Assembly (NCBI GenBank): GCA_963750715.1
Contig: CAVVRP010000012.1
Location: forward strand, 62,001 to 126,000
Direction of reading: 5' to 3'
From: JAGVSR01 sp963750715
Lineage (GTDB): Bacteria; Pseudomonadota; Alphaproteobacteria; Rhizobiales; Hyphomicrobiaceae
DNA: 64,000 nucleotides
The notes below the pieces were generated by a model, which saw nothing but the letters and a program-made list of their open reading frames with translations, was not told the DNA's origin and did not search any database. Positions 1 through 9,607 of this stretch are shown here, in pieces. The position numbers and the translations under genes were made by a program. Positions within the stretch are counted from its first letter, which is position 1; each line of letters opens with the position of its first letter.

Positions 1-46
1 GCTGCGGTGAGCGCACAAGCGCATCGCTGCCGTGTCGGCGGGACAC

Positions 47-334
47 CTACTTCTGGCAGAACGTCGCCTGGCCGCGGCAGGTGGTGCCGGCGCCTTCCGA
101 TTTGCACGAGTAGCGCTCGTTGGTGATGTTGTAGCCCTCGACCTTGCCGTTAGCCAGAAAGCCAGGCCACAGGCCCCAGCTCACCGACTGGATCATCGTT
201 TCGAGTGCGTACCACTTAGCCGACTTCTCGGATTCCGCGGTTGCGACGGCGGCTTTGGTAACGCACGCGGCCTCAGCAGCCGTGACGCTGAAGGCCAACG
301 CCGAGCACCAAATGGCAATGCGAAAAGCTTTCAT
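47..334 (-). CDS. small secreted hypothetical protein
   Basis: This 95-residue protein starts with a clear Sec signal peptide: a short basic n-region, a hydrophobic stretch at about residues 5-20, and an Ala-x-Ala site near residue 22. The mature part is about 73 residues and has four cysteines, the last two in a C-terminal CRGQATFC segment, which suggests disulfides in the periplasm. I do not recognise the family. It stands alone, with about 137 bases of non-coding DNA before the next gene on the same strand. Confidence 0.6.
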   Translation of the reverse strand: MKAFRIAIWCSALAFSVTAAEAACVTKAAVATAESEKSAKWYALETMIQSVSWGLWPGFLANGKVEGYNITNERYSCKSEGAGTTCRGQATFCQK

Positions 335-471
335 AACTCAGCCCCCAAGTTCGTTGCGGCGTCACATGACGCCGACACGAAAAACTATCCGCAATGCAGC
401 AGGGCGGTCAACCGATCGCGACGCCGATATGCTGGACGACGGAATAATGACGGACGCTCTGATCTTTCGGC

Positions 472-1266
472 TCAACGGATCTTTGTGAGAGCGAACGCCG
501 AATGGTTTTCAGGGGTCGGCAGGCGCGTCTTGCCGGACATGGCGTCAGCCAGCGTCTCGCCGAGGACCGCGTTGTTTTCAAGCTGCTTGACGGCGATGAC
601 GATGAAAGGCCGCTGCCAACTCGTGCCGCTCGTCTCGCATGCCGTGCACTGGTCGCGGTACTGCCCCAGATTAAGCGCCCAAATAGCAGTAGCTGGAGCC
701 GCTGCATTCTGAACGACGTCTGCCGTCGTCACCGCTCGAAGGCCCGCGCGATGCAATTCCTCCGTCGGATTGCCTTCCTGAGAGGAGGTGCCGACGGCGA
801 CGACCTGAAGCGCTTGCGACAGGCATTGGCGAACCTCGTCATCGACAACGTCGCCAGCGACTTCCGCGCTGGTGAAGCGGTAGCCTTCTTGTTCCAGTTC
901 TGCGGCGCTGGCGTGCATCCACATGAATTCCTTGTTGGGCGCGACCACGTCGAACACACCGCGCCGACCGGTCGCGTCGAAGCCGATGACCTCGAAAACT
1001 GTCGAGTTCTTCGTCTCGCGCACTGTTTTCACGGCGGCCGAGGGCTCCATGGCATTGCGCCGGCTCACGAGCGCGTCGTTGATCGTCATGCCGCCGACGG
1101 TCGCCACCACTCCGGCGGAGGCGGTTGCCAATGCAATCTCGGACGGTGACCTGTACAGCGACGTCAGCCACTGGAGGCGGTCGATCCACCGGTAAGCCGC
1201 GTAGGCGCGCCGACGCATCTTGCTGCCGTCGCCGTTTGCCGATGCTGGAGCTTCAGCGTCGCTCAT
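472..1266 (-). CDS. hypothetical membrane-anchored protein
   Basis: This is a 264-residue protein of unknown function. Residues 1-40 are hydrophilic and basic. A moderately hydrophobic Ala/Gly/Val-rich segment at about residues 44-66 could be one membrane anchor. The remainder is soluble in character, with scattered cysteines including a C-x2-C pair near residues 207-210. Overlapping frames on the other strand are long only because of high GC. The reading frame is continuous and begins at an ATG. No family is recognised. Confidence 0.55.
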   Translation of the reverse strand: MSDAEAPASANGDGSKMRRRAYAAYRWIDRLQWLTSLYRSPSEIALATASAGVVATVGGMTINDALVSRRNAMEPSAAVKTVRETKNSTVFEVIGFDATGRRGVFDVVAPNKEFMWMHASAAELEQEGYRFTSAEVAGDVVDDEVRQCLSQALQVVAVGTSSQEGNPTEELHRAGLRAVTTADVVQNAAAPATAIWALNLGQYRDQCTACETSGTSWQRPFIVIAVKQLENNAVLGETLADAMSGKTRLPTPENHSAFALTKIR

Positions 1267-1392
1267 GTCGGCCTCCGCCGTGACGAAGGTAATGTCAGCG
1301 CGGATGTATACCGCGGCACGATGCAGGAAAAGTAGCGCGCCGGGCCCCGGTGTTATTCCGCGGCTCCGGAAACCACGGTCGCGGAGGCCACT

Positions 1393-2130
1393 TCAGTCTT
1401 CGGATTTTCGGCCGGCGAGCCACTTCTGCAGGTTGGCGGTAAGCACCGATTGGCGTTTTCCTTGTCGCTCTCCGGCGGGATGCGGCCCAGATGCCTTTGA
1501 GGAAGCCTTCGGGGTGGCGGGGTCCGGGGCTTGCGTCTTCACTGGCGGTGTTGCTTCACCGGTGGTCTGTGTCGCCTTGGCGACGTCGCTCAGGAAGCGC
1601 AAATCGTCACCGGCGGCGAGGCGACCGGCAGCGCCAGCAACTGCGTCGAGCAGCGGCCCGAGCCAGATGCGATCCGCTTTGGCAAAATCAGCGAGCACAT
1701 AGTGCACCACGGCATCCTTGACGCCGGGATGGCCGATGCCGAGGCGCACGCGCTTGTAGTCGTTGCCCAGGTGCGCGGTGATCGAGCGAAGCCCGTTGTG
1801 CCCGGCATTGCCGCCGCCGACCTTCACCTTGACCTTGCCGGGTGTGAGGTCCAACTCGTCGTGGAATACAGCGATGTCCCCACGGTCGACTTTCAGGAAG
1901 CGCGCGACGTCGCCGACAGCGCGTCCACTGTCGTTCATGTAGGTTTCGGGCTTAAGCAGTAGGACCTTCTCGCCGGCGATTTCGCCATCGGCGCACAGCG
2001 CCTGGAACTTGCGCTTCCATGGACCGAAGCGATAGTGCTCGGCGATACGCTCGAGCGCCATGAAACCAATGTTGTGGCGGTTGCCCGCGTACTTGTCGCC
2101 GGGATTGCCGAGGCCGACGAACAGCTTCAT
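1393..2130 (-). CDS. pth: peptidyl-tRNA hydrolase
   Basis: Cleaves peptidyl-tRNA released from stalled ribosomes so the tRNA can be reused; cytoplasmic. The N-terminus carries the family signature GLGNPG followed by NRHNIGF (Asn9 and catalytic His19), then FHDELDL with the catalytic Asp, and the GGGNAGHNGLRS motif. The enzyme core ends near residue 190. The remaining roughly 55 residues are a Pro/Ala/Lys-rich extension, which makes the protein (245 residues) longer than the usual 185-200. The ATG at 2130 is chosen because the family begins there; the open frame extends further upstream without similarity. It lies 65 bases behind rplY, the usual alphaproteobacterial pairing. Confidence 0.95.
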   Translation of the reverse strand: MKLFVGLGNPGDKYAGNRHNIGFMALERIAEHYRFGPWKRKFQALCADGEIAGEKVLLLKPETYMNDSGRAVGDVARFLKVDRGDIAVFHDELDLTPGKVKVKVGGGNAGHNGLRSITAHLGNDYKRVRLGIGHPGVKDAVVHYVLADFAKADRIWLGPLLDAVAGAAGRLAAGDDLRFLSDVAKATQTTGEATPPVKTQAPDPATPKASSKASGPHPAGERQGKRQSVLTANLQKWLAGRKSED

Positions 2131-2195
2131 GGCACGGCCTCTTGCGGGAGCATCTAGCGCGCGCCCTAAAGGAGCGCGCTGGATGTCGACGTTAC

Positions 2196-2963
2196 TTATT
2201 TCTTCTTGGCGGCAGGCGCAGCCTTCGCCGCGGGCGCGGCTGCAACCTTCGCACCGGCAGCAGGTGCCACCTTTGCGGCCGCGGCAGCGGGAGCAGCGCC
2301 CTTCGCGGCGCCAGCCTTGGCTTCTGTGCCAGCAACAGGCGCGGCGCCTTCGGCACCGCCAGCTGCGGCGCCGGCCGTTGCTGCTTCTTCTTCCTTTTTC
2401 GCGCCGGCGATCGTCGCAACCGTGAAGTCGCGATCCTTGATGACCGGCATGACACCTTCGGGCATCTCGAATGCCGAGATGTGGATCGAGCGGCCAATGT
2501 CCATGCCCTCGAGGCTCAACTCGAACACCGTTGGAATCCGGTCGTAGGGGCAAAATACCTCGATATCGTGACGCACGATGTTCAGCACGCCGCCGCGCTT
2601 GAGGCCGGGCGACAGGGCTTCATTCGTGAAGCGCACCGGAATGGCGACGCGGATGATGCCATCCGCTCCGATCCGGAGGAAATCGACATGTACGGGCAGA
2701 TCCTTGACGGGGTCGACCTGCAGGTCGCGCGGAATGACCTTGGTCTTGTTGCCGGCGACATCGATTTCGAACACGGTGGATGTGAAATGGCCTTTCAGGA
2801 CCTGCTTCCACAACTCGGTGTAATCGACGGCGATGGGTTCGGCGGGCGCGTTTTCGCCGTAGATGACGGCTGGAATTTTTCCTTCACGGCGAGCTTGACG
2901 TGCGGCCCCCTTGCCGACACGCGGGCGCGCCGTGGCTTTGAGCTCGAGGAGCTGCGAAGCCAT
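2196..2963 (-). CDS. rplY: 50S ribosomal protein L25 / general stress protein Ctc
   Basis: Binds 5S rRNA in the large ribosomal subunit. It is the long Ctc form: an N-terminal L25 beta-barrel at about residues 1-95 (RVGKGAARQARREGKIPAVIYG), the TL5/Ctc C-terminal domain at about 95-190, and then an Ala/Pro/Lys-rich low-complexity tail of about 60 residues ending in KKK. The tail DNA is repetitive and very GC-rich. The start at 2963 is supported by the MASQLLELKA N-terminus and an upstream GGGAGAT. It is probably cotranscribed with pth. Confidence 0.93.
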   Translation of the reverse strand: MASQLLELKATARPRVGKGAARQARREGKIPAVIYGENAPAEPIAVDYTELWKQVLKGHFTSTVFEIDVAGNKTKVIPRDLQVDPVKDLPVHVDFLRIGADGIIRVAIPVRFTNEALSPGLKRGGVLNIVRHDIEVFCPYDRIPTVFELSLEGMDIGRSIHISAFEMPEGVMPVIKDRDFTVATIAGAKKEEEAATAGAAAGGAEGAAPVAGTEAKAGAAKGAAPAAAAAKVAPAAGAKVAAAPAAKAAPAAKKK

Positions 2964-3210
2964 GGCATTGATCTCCCACAGAAATTGGCCGCGTCGGCCT
3001 CCAAGGGTGCCGGTCGGCGTCTCACGCGATTGCTTGAGATGGGCGGATATAGCCGCAAACCGGCTGATCTGGCAATCCATCTCGGGGCCTTGGCATGGGG
3101 CGGCATCCTGTGACATTCAAGAGAGGTGCCGTGCGTCGCGGACGTAAGCTTGTGATTTAATCCGCTTTTTCGCGGAAAGCCGCGCTGATAACCGGCCAGG
3201 GACGCGACCA

Positions 3211-3618
3211 ATGACCAAGAGAGCCACCAAGCGGCGTCCGGCAGACGAGCAGGACCGCATGATCGTCGAAGCCTTGAAGGTCGCGGGGCGACCCGTCAGC
3301 GCCTATGAGATCATCGACCAGCTGAGGGCGCAGGCGACGCTGGCGCCCCAGACGGTGTACCGCGCGCTCGACCGGCTGATCGCCTCAGGCGCAGCTCACA
3401 GACTGGAAAGCCTCAACGCCTTTGTCGCGTGTTCACACACGCATCACGGCACGGCGATTTTCGCCATTTGCGAGGACTGCGGCACTGTAACGGAGTTCGA
3501 TGAACAATCGGCCGTTGCCAAACTGTCATCGTGGGCGGTGAAGGCACGCTTTACCATCCGCCAGATGACACTGGAACTGCGCGGCCGGTGCGCGGACTGC
3601 GCCACCGCTCGTTCGTGA
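3211..3618 (+). CDS. zur: Fur-family regulator, Zur-like
   Basis: Metal-sensing repressor of 135 residues. An N-terminal winged helix (about residues 15-70) contains the family pattern VSAYEIIDQL and PQTVYRALDRL. The C-terminal dimerisation and metal domain has the paired structural-zinc cysteines CEDC and CADC, and a His-rich CSHTHHGT segment. The sequence resembles alphaproteobacterial Zur more than Fur or Irr, which is a family-level judgement. It would repress zinc uptake genes when zinc is sufficient; no znuABC genes are in this window. The symbol is tentative. Confidence 0.8.
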   Translation: MTKRATKRRPADEQDRMIVEALKVAGRPVSAYEIIDQLRAQATLAPQTVYRALDRLIASGAAHRLESLNAFVACSHTHHGTAIFAICEDCGTVTEFDEQSAVAKLSSWAVKARFTIRQMTLELRGRCADCATARS

Positions 3619-3717
3619 ACCATCGCGAAGACGGGGCGGCATGCCCGCTCGCAATCGCCCAAATCAGCGCTATATTATCCGTTCGCAACCCCGGCCTTGA
3701 ACCAGGACGTGCAACCC

Positions 3718-4134
3718 ATGACCGACCAGTCGACCCGCAACATCTCATCCAACACCGCTTTGCGCCGCCAGCGGCCGCACGTGATGACGCTGACACCGGC
3801 GGCCGCCGCGCGGGTTAAGGATCTGATGACGGCCAAGGGGCCCGCTATCGCAGGGTTGAAGATCGGTGTGAAGAAGGGCGGCTGCGCAGGCATGGAGTAC
3901 ACCATGACTTGGGCTGAGAAGGCGGAGAAGTTCGACGAGGTCATCGAACAGGACGGCGCCCGCGTGATCATCGATCCGCAAGCCGTACTCTATCTGCTCG
4001 GCACCGTGATGGACTTCAAGACGAACAAATTGGCGAGTCAGTTCGTGTTCAACAATCCGAACCAGAAGAGTGCCTGCGGTTGCGGCGAAAGCGTAAACCT
4101 TGAGCCCGCTCCTCAAGCGAAGCTCGACGGATGA
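3718..4134 (+). CDS. HesB/IscA family iron-sulfur assembly protein
   Basis: A-type Fe-S carrier or scaffold protein, 138 residues. After about 25 poorly conserved residues it has LTPAAAARVKDL, the first conserved cysteine in KKGGCAGMEY, and the C-terminal pair in ACGCGES, which are the three Fe-S ligands of the IscA/SufA/ErpA family. A TTG at 3697 would add seven residues; the ATG at 3718 is preferred. No suf or isc genes are adjacent, so which A-type protein this is (SufA-like is most likely) stays open. Confidence 0.88.
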   Translation: MTDQSTRNISSNTALRRQRPHVMTLTPAAAARVKDLMTAKGPAIAGLKIGVKKGGCAGMEYTMTWAEKAEKFDEVIEQDGARVIIDPQAVLYLLGTVMDFKTNKLASQFVFNNPNQKSACGCGESVNLEPAPQAKLDG

Positions 4135-4147
4135 GCCACGCTCGTTG

Positions 4148-4453
4148 CTACTCTGCCGCCGATGGTAGCGCCCCAGCGCTCGATGTCGCAAGCAATGCCA
4201 TCGCCGCCGCCCATAGCCGGGCATCGCTTTCCGCCTTGGCCTTCTGGCGGGCGAATTCCGAGATCCATTCCCAGATCAATTCAGGGTTGGTCTCGGCCAA
4301 TGCACTTAGATCTTCGGGCGATTTCTTGAGAACCGTGGCCGCCAGACGAAGGAGCTAGATTGTCTCGCCCCTGTCCGCCGGGATCGTGTGGCGCTGAGGC
4401 GTGACGGCACGCCGAGCTGGGGGCGGATCGCGTGCCACGGTGTGAAACCTCAT
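4148..4453 (-). pseudogene. small gene interrupted by an in-frame amber codon
   Basis: A continuous reading frame of 101 codons runs from an ATG at 4453 to a stop at 4148, broken only by TAG at 4355-4357 (codon 33). A strong ribosome-binding site (GAGGGAG, about 6-8 bases upstream) precedes the ATG. The part after the amber codon looks protein-coding, with an acidic-amphipathic helix containing PELIWEWISEFARQKAKAES and an Ala-rich tail. Family not recognised. It could be a nonsense mutation, a sequencing error or a suppressed stop. It lies tail to tail with the HesB gene. Confidence 0.5.
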
Positions 4454-4609
4454 GACTTGCTCCCTCAATGTGACACTCAACATCGTAAAGATTTTTTGTC
4501 ATTCGGCTGGGTCGCTCAAGTATTTTCAACAGAAAACGAGAATGTTATCCTCATCTCGCTATTGTGCGGCGCGGGGGAATTCTATTCGACGGCCGCGAAT
4601 TTGGATCCG

Positions 4610-5026
4610 ATGCCGGTGGACAGTGATTTCACAGCGTTTTTAGAAGTCGTCCTGGCGCCTCTCGGGCACATCGTGACCAGACGCATGTTTGGCGGCGCGG
4701 GCATGTATTGCGACGGCCACTTTTTCGCAATCGTCGATGGTCAATCGCTGTACTTCAAAACGGATGCGGCGAGCCGCGTGCCCTATGAAGAGGAGGGCAT
4801 GCGCAGCTTCATCTACACGACGAAAAAAGGTGAGGCGGCGCTGTCAAACTACATGGACGTACCAGACCGTCTGTTCGATGAACCCGACGAAATGCGGGCA
4901 TGGGCGCGCGCATCCGTTGTGGTCGCGCGACGGGCAGCGGCTCAGGTTTCCGGTGCAAAGCCCAGCAAGCCAAAGGCGAGCGGTGCGGACCGCACGCCGA
5001 AGCTCCGTCACCCGCCTGCTCGCTAA
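4610..5026 (+). CDS. TfoX N-terminal domain family protein
   Basis: A 138-residue protein with the TfoX/Sxy N-terminal domain: RRMFGGAGMYCDGHFFAIVDG followed by LYFKTD and the ALSNYMDVPDRLFDEPDEM segment are typical. The domain covers about residues 5-110; the last 30 residues are basic and Pro/Ser/Lys-rich. The C-terminal competence half of Sxy is absent, as in most alphaproteobacterial members, so a role in competence should not be assumed. The ATG at 4610 is the first start consistent with the domain. Confidence 0.85.
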   Translation: MPVDSDFTAFLEVVLAPLGHIVTRRMFGGAGMYCDGHFFAIVDGQSLYFKTDAASRVPYEEEGMRSFIYTTKKGEAALSNYMDVPDRLFDEPDEMRAWARASVVVARRAAAQVSGAKPSKPKASGADRTPKLRHPPAR

Positions 5027-5042
5027 TCGCTTCCGTCGGACG

Positions 5043-6713
5043 CTATTCCGAAGTTGCCTTCACAGACCGCGAAGGTTTGCGCATGAAGGCCGGCACGTTG
5101 CCGGCAAAGCCGTCATGCGGCTGGGCCGGCTGGCGCGCGAGCCGGGATGGGGTTGGTTTTGTGGCAACTGGAGAGGCGGGGCTGGGCGGCGTCGGGCGCG
5201 GAGGTGCAGCCGCAAGACGCGGGTGCTGAACCGGCCGCTGTTGGGTGGGTCGCTGTTCGGTTGAGCGTTGGTCGGATACTTGCTGCGTAGCTGGCCGTGG
5301 TTCGGCCGGCCGGTGTTGAGCGAGCTTCACGGCGGCCGTTGCTTCCGCCCGTGGGGCTGCCGGTTCGCGGGCGGGGCGGGGCGTGCGCTCCTCGCCCTGC
5401 GGGCGTGGAGCACTTGGTTCGCCGCGTTGACCCGACGACGCGTATGGCCCGTTTCGGCCGCCGCGACGATCACTACCTAGTTGCTTCGACCTGTTGCCGC
5501 CCGGAGGGGGGCGACCACCACGGCCGCGGCGCTTTTTGCCGGCATTGGCCCACTCGTCCTCCGAAGGCGGTTCACCGATCCAGACGGACGCATCGCCGGA
5601 CAGCTTTTCGATCTCGCGTTGGAGTTTCAAGTCCTCCGTCGTTACCAGCGAAAAGGCGGCGCCCTCCTTTCCCGCGCGGCCAGTACGGCCGATGCGATGG
5701 ACGTAGTCGTCGGCCTGCCACGGCAGATCAAAATTGAAGACGTGGCTGACGTCGGGGATGTCGAGACCGCGTGCGGCGACGTCTGACGCCGCCAGCAGCA
5801 TGATCTCTCCCGACCGGAACTTGTCGAGCGTCTCCATACGGCTTTTCTGGTCCATGTCGCCATGCAAGGCGCCGGCGCTGAAGCCATGCTTGACCAGCGA
5901 CTTGTGCAGCACCGCGACGTCACGCTTGCGATTGCAGAAGATGATCGCGTTTTTAACCTGCTCGCTACGGATCATGTCACGGAGAACCTCGCGCTTGGCG
6001 TAGTCCTCGCTCGACGGACAGAAGCGGAAGCGTTGGGTGATAGTCTTTACCATCGTCGCCGGCCTCGTCGCCTCGATACGCACCGGATCCCTGAGGAACT
6101 GGCTGACGAGGCGGGTGATTTCGGCTGGCATCGTGGCCGAGAAGAATAACGTCTGGCGACGCGGCGGCAGAAGTTTGCAGATCTTCTCGATGTCGGGAAT
6201 GAAGCCCATGTCGAGCATGCGGTCAGCCTCGTCGATGACGAGGATCTCGACGCCCATCAGCATGATGCGGCCGCGCTGGAAATGATCGAGGAGGCGGCCG
6301 GGCGTTGCAATGAGTACGTCGACGCCGCGGTCGAGTTTCTTGACCTGTTCATCCATCGACATGCCGCCGATCAGTAAGGCGACATCGAGCTTGTGATTGA
6401 TGCCGTACTTCTCGAAGCTCTGCTCGACCTGCGCCGCAAGCTCACGCGTCGGGGCCAGAATGAGCGAGCGCGGCATGCGGGCGCGGGCCCGGCCGGTTTC
6501 GAGCCGCGTGATCATCGGCAGAACAAACGATGCCGTCTTGCCGGTTCCGGTCTGAGCGATGCCGAGAACGTCACGGCCGGTCACTGCGACGGGAATGGCT
6601 GCTACCTGGATGGGCGTGGGTTCTGAATAGCCGGCAGCCGTAATAGCCGCCTGCACCTTGGAGCTGAGACCCAACTCCGCGAAAGTCTTCGTTTCCAAAA
6701 AGTCGATCTCCAC
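5043..6713 (-). CDS. DEAD-box ATP-dependent RNA helicase, RhlE-like
   Basis: RNA helicase of 556 residues acting in ribosome assembly or RNA turnover. Helicase motifs appear in order: Q motif (EPTPIQ), AQTGTGKT, PTRELA, TPGR, DEAD within VIDEADRML, SAT, then ARGLDIPDV and HRIGRTGRAG, covering residues 1-375. The C-terminal 180 residues are disordered, rich in Arg/Gly/Pro/Gln with RGRGGR patterns, as in the RhlE subgroup. The first codon is GTG at 6713; the family pattern FAELGLS lies about 10 residues in. About 310 bases separate it from parE, and I see no gene there. Confidence 0.93.
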   Translation of the reverse strand: MEIDFLETKTFAELGLSSKVQAAITAAGYSEPTPIQVAAIPVAVTGRDVLGIAQTGTGKTASFVLPMITRLETGRARARMPRSLILAPTRELAAQVEQSFEKYGINHKLDVALLIGGMSMDEQVKKLDRGVDVLIATPGRLLDHFQRGRIMLMGVEILVIDEADRMLDMGFIPDIEKICKLLPPRRQTLFFSATMPAEITRLVSQFLRDPVRIEATRPATMVKTITQRFRFCPSSEDYAKREVLRDMIRSEQVKNAIIFCNRKRDVAVLHKSLVKHGFSAGALHGDMDQKSRMETLDKFRSGEIMLLAASDVAARGLDIPDVSHVFNFDLPWQADDYVHRIGRTGRAGKEGAAFSLVTTEDLKLQREIEKLSGDASVWIGEPPSEDEWANAGKKRRGRGGRPPPGGNRSKQLGSDRRGGRNGPYASSGQRGEPSAPRPQGEERTPRPAREPAAPRAEATAAVKLAQHRPAEPRPATQQVSDQRSTEQRPTQQRPVQHPRLAAAPPRPTPPSPASPVATKPTPSRLARQPAQPHDGFAGNVPAFMRKPSRSVKATSE

Positions 6714-7026
6714 CTGCGTTCATTGATCCCACGAGCACAGACACGCGGCCTCCTTGAGAGGCGCGGAATGGCGCGGACGGTCAGCGCAGGGGGGAAGACG
6801 GTTTGCCAAATTGGCTAAGCGAATACGGTATTCCAAGTCTCGAAAAGGAATCAATGAATCGATCCCCTGCGCTCGAACCTGACGCTTGCTGACACAAAGG
6901 CACGAAAATAGCAAGAAAAAGCAGGTATTTGGTTCCCGATCGCAGTGTCGCGGCGTCAATAAAGTGACACGGACGACAGCCGCCGGCGCTCCCGTCCAGA
7001 CGCCAATAGGAAACCACGTTCAGTGC

Positions 7027-9036
7027 TCAGATGTCGAGGTCCTTAGCGAAGGCGGCGCGCTCCTGAATGAAGCGGAATCGCGCTTCGGGCTTCGACCCCA
7101 TCAGAGCATTGACGGTCTCCGCAAGAATAGTCTGATCGCCGGTTCCTACCTCGACGCGAAGGAGAAGTCGCTTCCTCGGGTCCATAGTCGTCGATTTCAG
7201 GTCGCGGAAGTCCATCTCTCCGAGACCTTTGAAGCGCGTGACTTCGGGCTTCTTGCCCTTGAACTGCGTCTCGATGATCTGATCGCGGCTGCGCTCGTCG
7301 CGCGCGTACACGACATCGGATTTGTGTGCGATCTTGTAGAGCGGCGGCACGGCCAAGAACAAATGCCCATTCTCGATCAGCGCGGGCATCTCCTGATAGA
7401 AGAACGTGATCAGCAGCGAGGCGATGTGGGCGCCGTCGACATCGGCGTCGGTCATGACGATGACGCGCTCGTAGCGCAGATCCTCGTCGCGGTACTTGGT
7501 GCCGGTGCCCACGCCCAACGCGAGGAGCAGGTTCGACAAGGCTTCGTTCTGGGCGAGCTTGGCCGACGTCGCGTTGGCGACGTTGAGGATCTTGCCGCGC
7601 AGGGGATAGATCGCCTGGGTCTCGCGGTCGCGCGCGCTCTTGGCCGAACCGCCGGCGCTGTCGCCTTCGACGATGAAGATCTCGGTGCCTTCCGCCTGCT
7701 GGATTGAGCAGTCGGCGAGCTTGCCTGGCAGGCGCAACTTGCGCGTTGCTGACTGCCGGCTGACTTCCTTTTCGCGGCGGCGCTTCAGGCGTTCGTCGGC
7801 CTGCTCGATCGCCCATTCGAGAAGCTTCGTGCCCTGCAGTGGGCTGTCGGCTAGCCAATGGTCGAATGCGTCCTTGACGGCGTTCTCGACGATCCGCGTG
7901 GCCTCGACAGTCGCAAGCTTGTCCTTGGTCTGACCCTGAAACTCCGGCTCGCGGATAAATATGGAGAGCATGGCGGCGGCCGTGTCCATGATGTCGTCGG
8001 CGGTGACCTGCTGGGCCTTCTTATTGCCGACCCGCTCGCCGAATTCGCGCAGCGACTTCGACAAAGCTGACCGCAAGCCGTTTTCATGCGTCCCGCCCTC
8101 GGCTGTCGGGATCGTGTTGCAATAAGAGCGGCAAAAGCCGTCGTCATCGGATATCCACGCGACCGCCCACTCGACCGAGCCGTGCTTGCCTTCCTTTTCG
8201 ATGTTGCCGGCGAAGACGTCCTTCGTAACGAGTGTTCGGCCGGCGATTTCGGACGCGAGATAATCCTTCAACCCGCCGGGGAAGTGAAAAACCGCTTCGG
8301 CCGGCGTGTCGTCCTTGATCAGGCAAGGATCGCAGCTCCAGCGGATCTCGACGCCGCCGAACAAGTACGCCTTCGAGCGCGCCATCTTGAGTAGACGCGC
8401 CGGCTTGAAGTTCGCGCTACGGCCAAAAATCTGCTCGTCGGGCTTGAAGCGCACCTTCGTGCCGCGCCGGTTCATGATGGAACCGAGCTTTTCGAGCTTG
8501 GTCACGGGGGCGCCGCGCGAAAACACCATGCGGTAGAGTTGCTGGCCGCGAGCGACCTCGACCTCGCATGTTTCCGACAGCGCATTGACCACTGAAACCC
8601 CGACGCCGTGCAGTCCACCGGACGTATTGTAAGCCTTGCCGTCAAACTTGCCGCCCGAGTGCAGTGTGCACATAATGACTTCGAGTGCGGACTTGTTTTT
8701 GAACTTCGGATGCGGGTCGACCGGGATGCCCCGGCCGTTGTCCGACACCGAAAGGAAGCCGTCGGCGTCGAGGCGAACTTCGATGAACGTCGCGTGGCCG
8801 GCGACGGCCTCGTCCATGGAGTTGTCGATCACCTCCGCGAAAAGGTGGTGCATGGCCTTTTCGTCGGTGCCGCCGATGTACATGCCGGGGCGGCGCCTGA
8901 CGGGTTCAAGCCCCTCCAGCACCTCGATGTCAGCCGCCGTATAGTTGTCGGAGGCATCGCCCGATTTGCGGCGCGCGGATTTGTCAGTCATCTCGCTCTC
9001 AGGTCTGGCGAACAGGTCGCTTTGGGTGTGGGCCAA
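7027..9036 (-). CDS. parE: DNA topoisomerase IV subunit B
   Basis: ATPase subunit of topoisomerase IV, which decatenates daughter chromosomes with ParC. GHKL ATPase motifs are present: EVIDNSMDEA, DNGRGIPV and GLHGVGVSVVNALS. The transducer domain follows, then TOPRIM with VEGDSAGGSAK and DADVDGAHI, and the C-terminal GYRB domain ending near QERAAFAKDLDI. The length (about 655-669 residues) and the absence of a GyrB insertion favour ParE. Two starts are plausible: TTG at 9036 with GGAAGG upstream, giving a DLF-type N-terminus seen in relatives, or ATG at 8991. Confidence 0.95.
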   Translation of the reverse strand: MAHTQSDLFARPESEMTDKSARRKSGDASDNYTAADIEVLEGLEPVRRRPGMYIGGTDEKAMHHLFAEVIDNSMDEAVAGHATFIEVRLDADGFLSVSDNGRGIPVDPHPKFKNKSALEVIMCTLHSGGKFDGKAYNTSGGLHGVGVSVVNALSETCEVEVARGQQLYRMVFSRGAPVTKLEKLGSIMNRRGTKVRFKPDEQIFGRSANFKPARLLKMARSKAYLFGGVEIRWSCDPCLIKDDTPAEAVFHFPGGLKDYLASEIAGRTLVTKDVFAGNIEKEGKHGSVEWAVAWISDDDGFCRSYCNTIPTAEGGTHENGLRSALSKSLREFGERVGNKKAQQVTADDIMDTAAAMLSIFIREPEFQGQTKDKLATVEATRIVENAVKDAFDHWLADSPLQGTKLLEWAIEQADERLKRRREKEVSRQSATRKLRLPGKLADCSIQQAEGTEIFIVEGDSAGGSAKSARDRETQAIYPLRGKILNVANATSAKLAQNEALSNLLLALGVGTGTKYRDEDLRYERVIVMTDADVDGAHIASLLITFFYQEMPALIENGHLFLAVPPLYKIAHKSDVVYARDERSRDQIIETQFKGKKPEVTRFKGLGEMDFRDLKSTTMDPRKRLLLRVEVGTGDQTILAETVNALMGSKPEARFRFIQERAAFAKDLDI

Positions 9037-9332
9037 GGGCGCACCTTCCCTTACGGGGTTCTATCATGCCCGGCGATTGACGCGGGACGAGCAACGGGCG
9101 CGAATCCATTGAAGTGGTCTGGCCCCAAGTCGCACGCCCGCCCGTGGCTTGCAACTGTGGCGCGAGGGGCACTGGGCGTGGATGGGACAGCCTTGGATTC
9201 CCTTGCGCCGGTCCCCGCGGTTGCGATGCATCAACGAAAGTTCTGGACGGCTCTCCAGTATTTTTGAAATCTGGAGGTATGTGTGCGGCGCGGTCCGCCC
9301 GATAGGCCTGAAACAAGAACGCGGTCCCGATC

Positions 9333-9590
9333 ATGCCGACCCTGGTTGTTCTTGTCGTTTGCGCTGCTGGTGGCTTCATGGAAGTCCCGATGACTTTCGC
9401 CGTTCCTCTTACCGCGTCGCTCCTCTTCCTGATATCGGCCCCAAGCATCATTCGGCGGGTGCAGACCTCGCGTAGGCAGGATACCTTGCGCATCTCGGGT
9501 TTTGCGCTGATCCTATTCAGCCTCAACTCAATGGCTGTGGCGACGATAGCCTTCGGCTGCGGAGCGCTCGTCGGGTTTTTGATCGGCTAG
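9333..9590 (+). CDS. small two-helix membrane protein
   Basis: An 85-residue hydrophobic protein with likely membrane segments at about residues 3-38 (possibly two short helices) and 55-84, separated by a basic loop (IRRVQTSRRQDTLR). It has an ATG start and no recognised domain. It fits the space between the divergent parE and panC ends. The hydrophobic pattern is what argues for coding; no family evidence exists. Confidence 0.45.
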   Translation: MPTLVVLVVCAAGGFMEVPMTFAVPLTASLLFLISAPSIIRRVQTSRRQDTLRISGFALILFSLNSMAVATIAFGCGALVGFLIG

Positions 9591-9607
9591 GCAGCGTTCA
9601 CTGGGGG

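Noticed and set aside
6714..7026. Two overlapping minus-strand frames of 78-79 codons between parE and the helicase
   Set aside because: No RBS, no family and poor composition; treated as non-coding.
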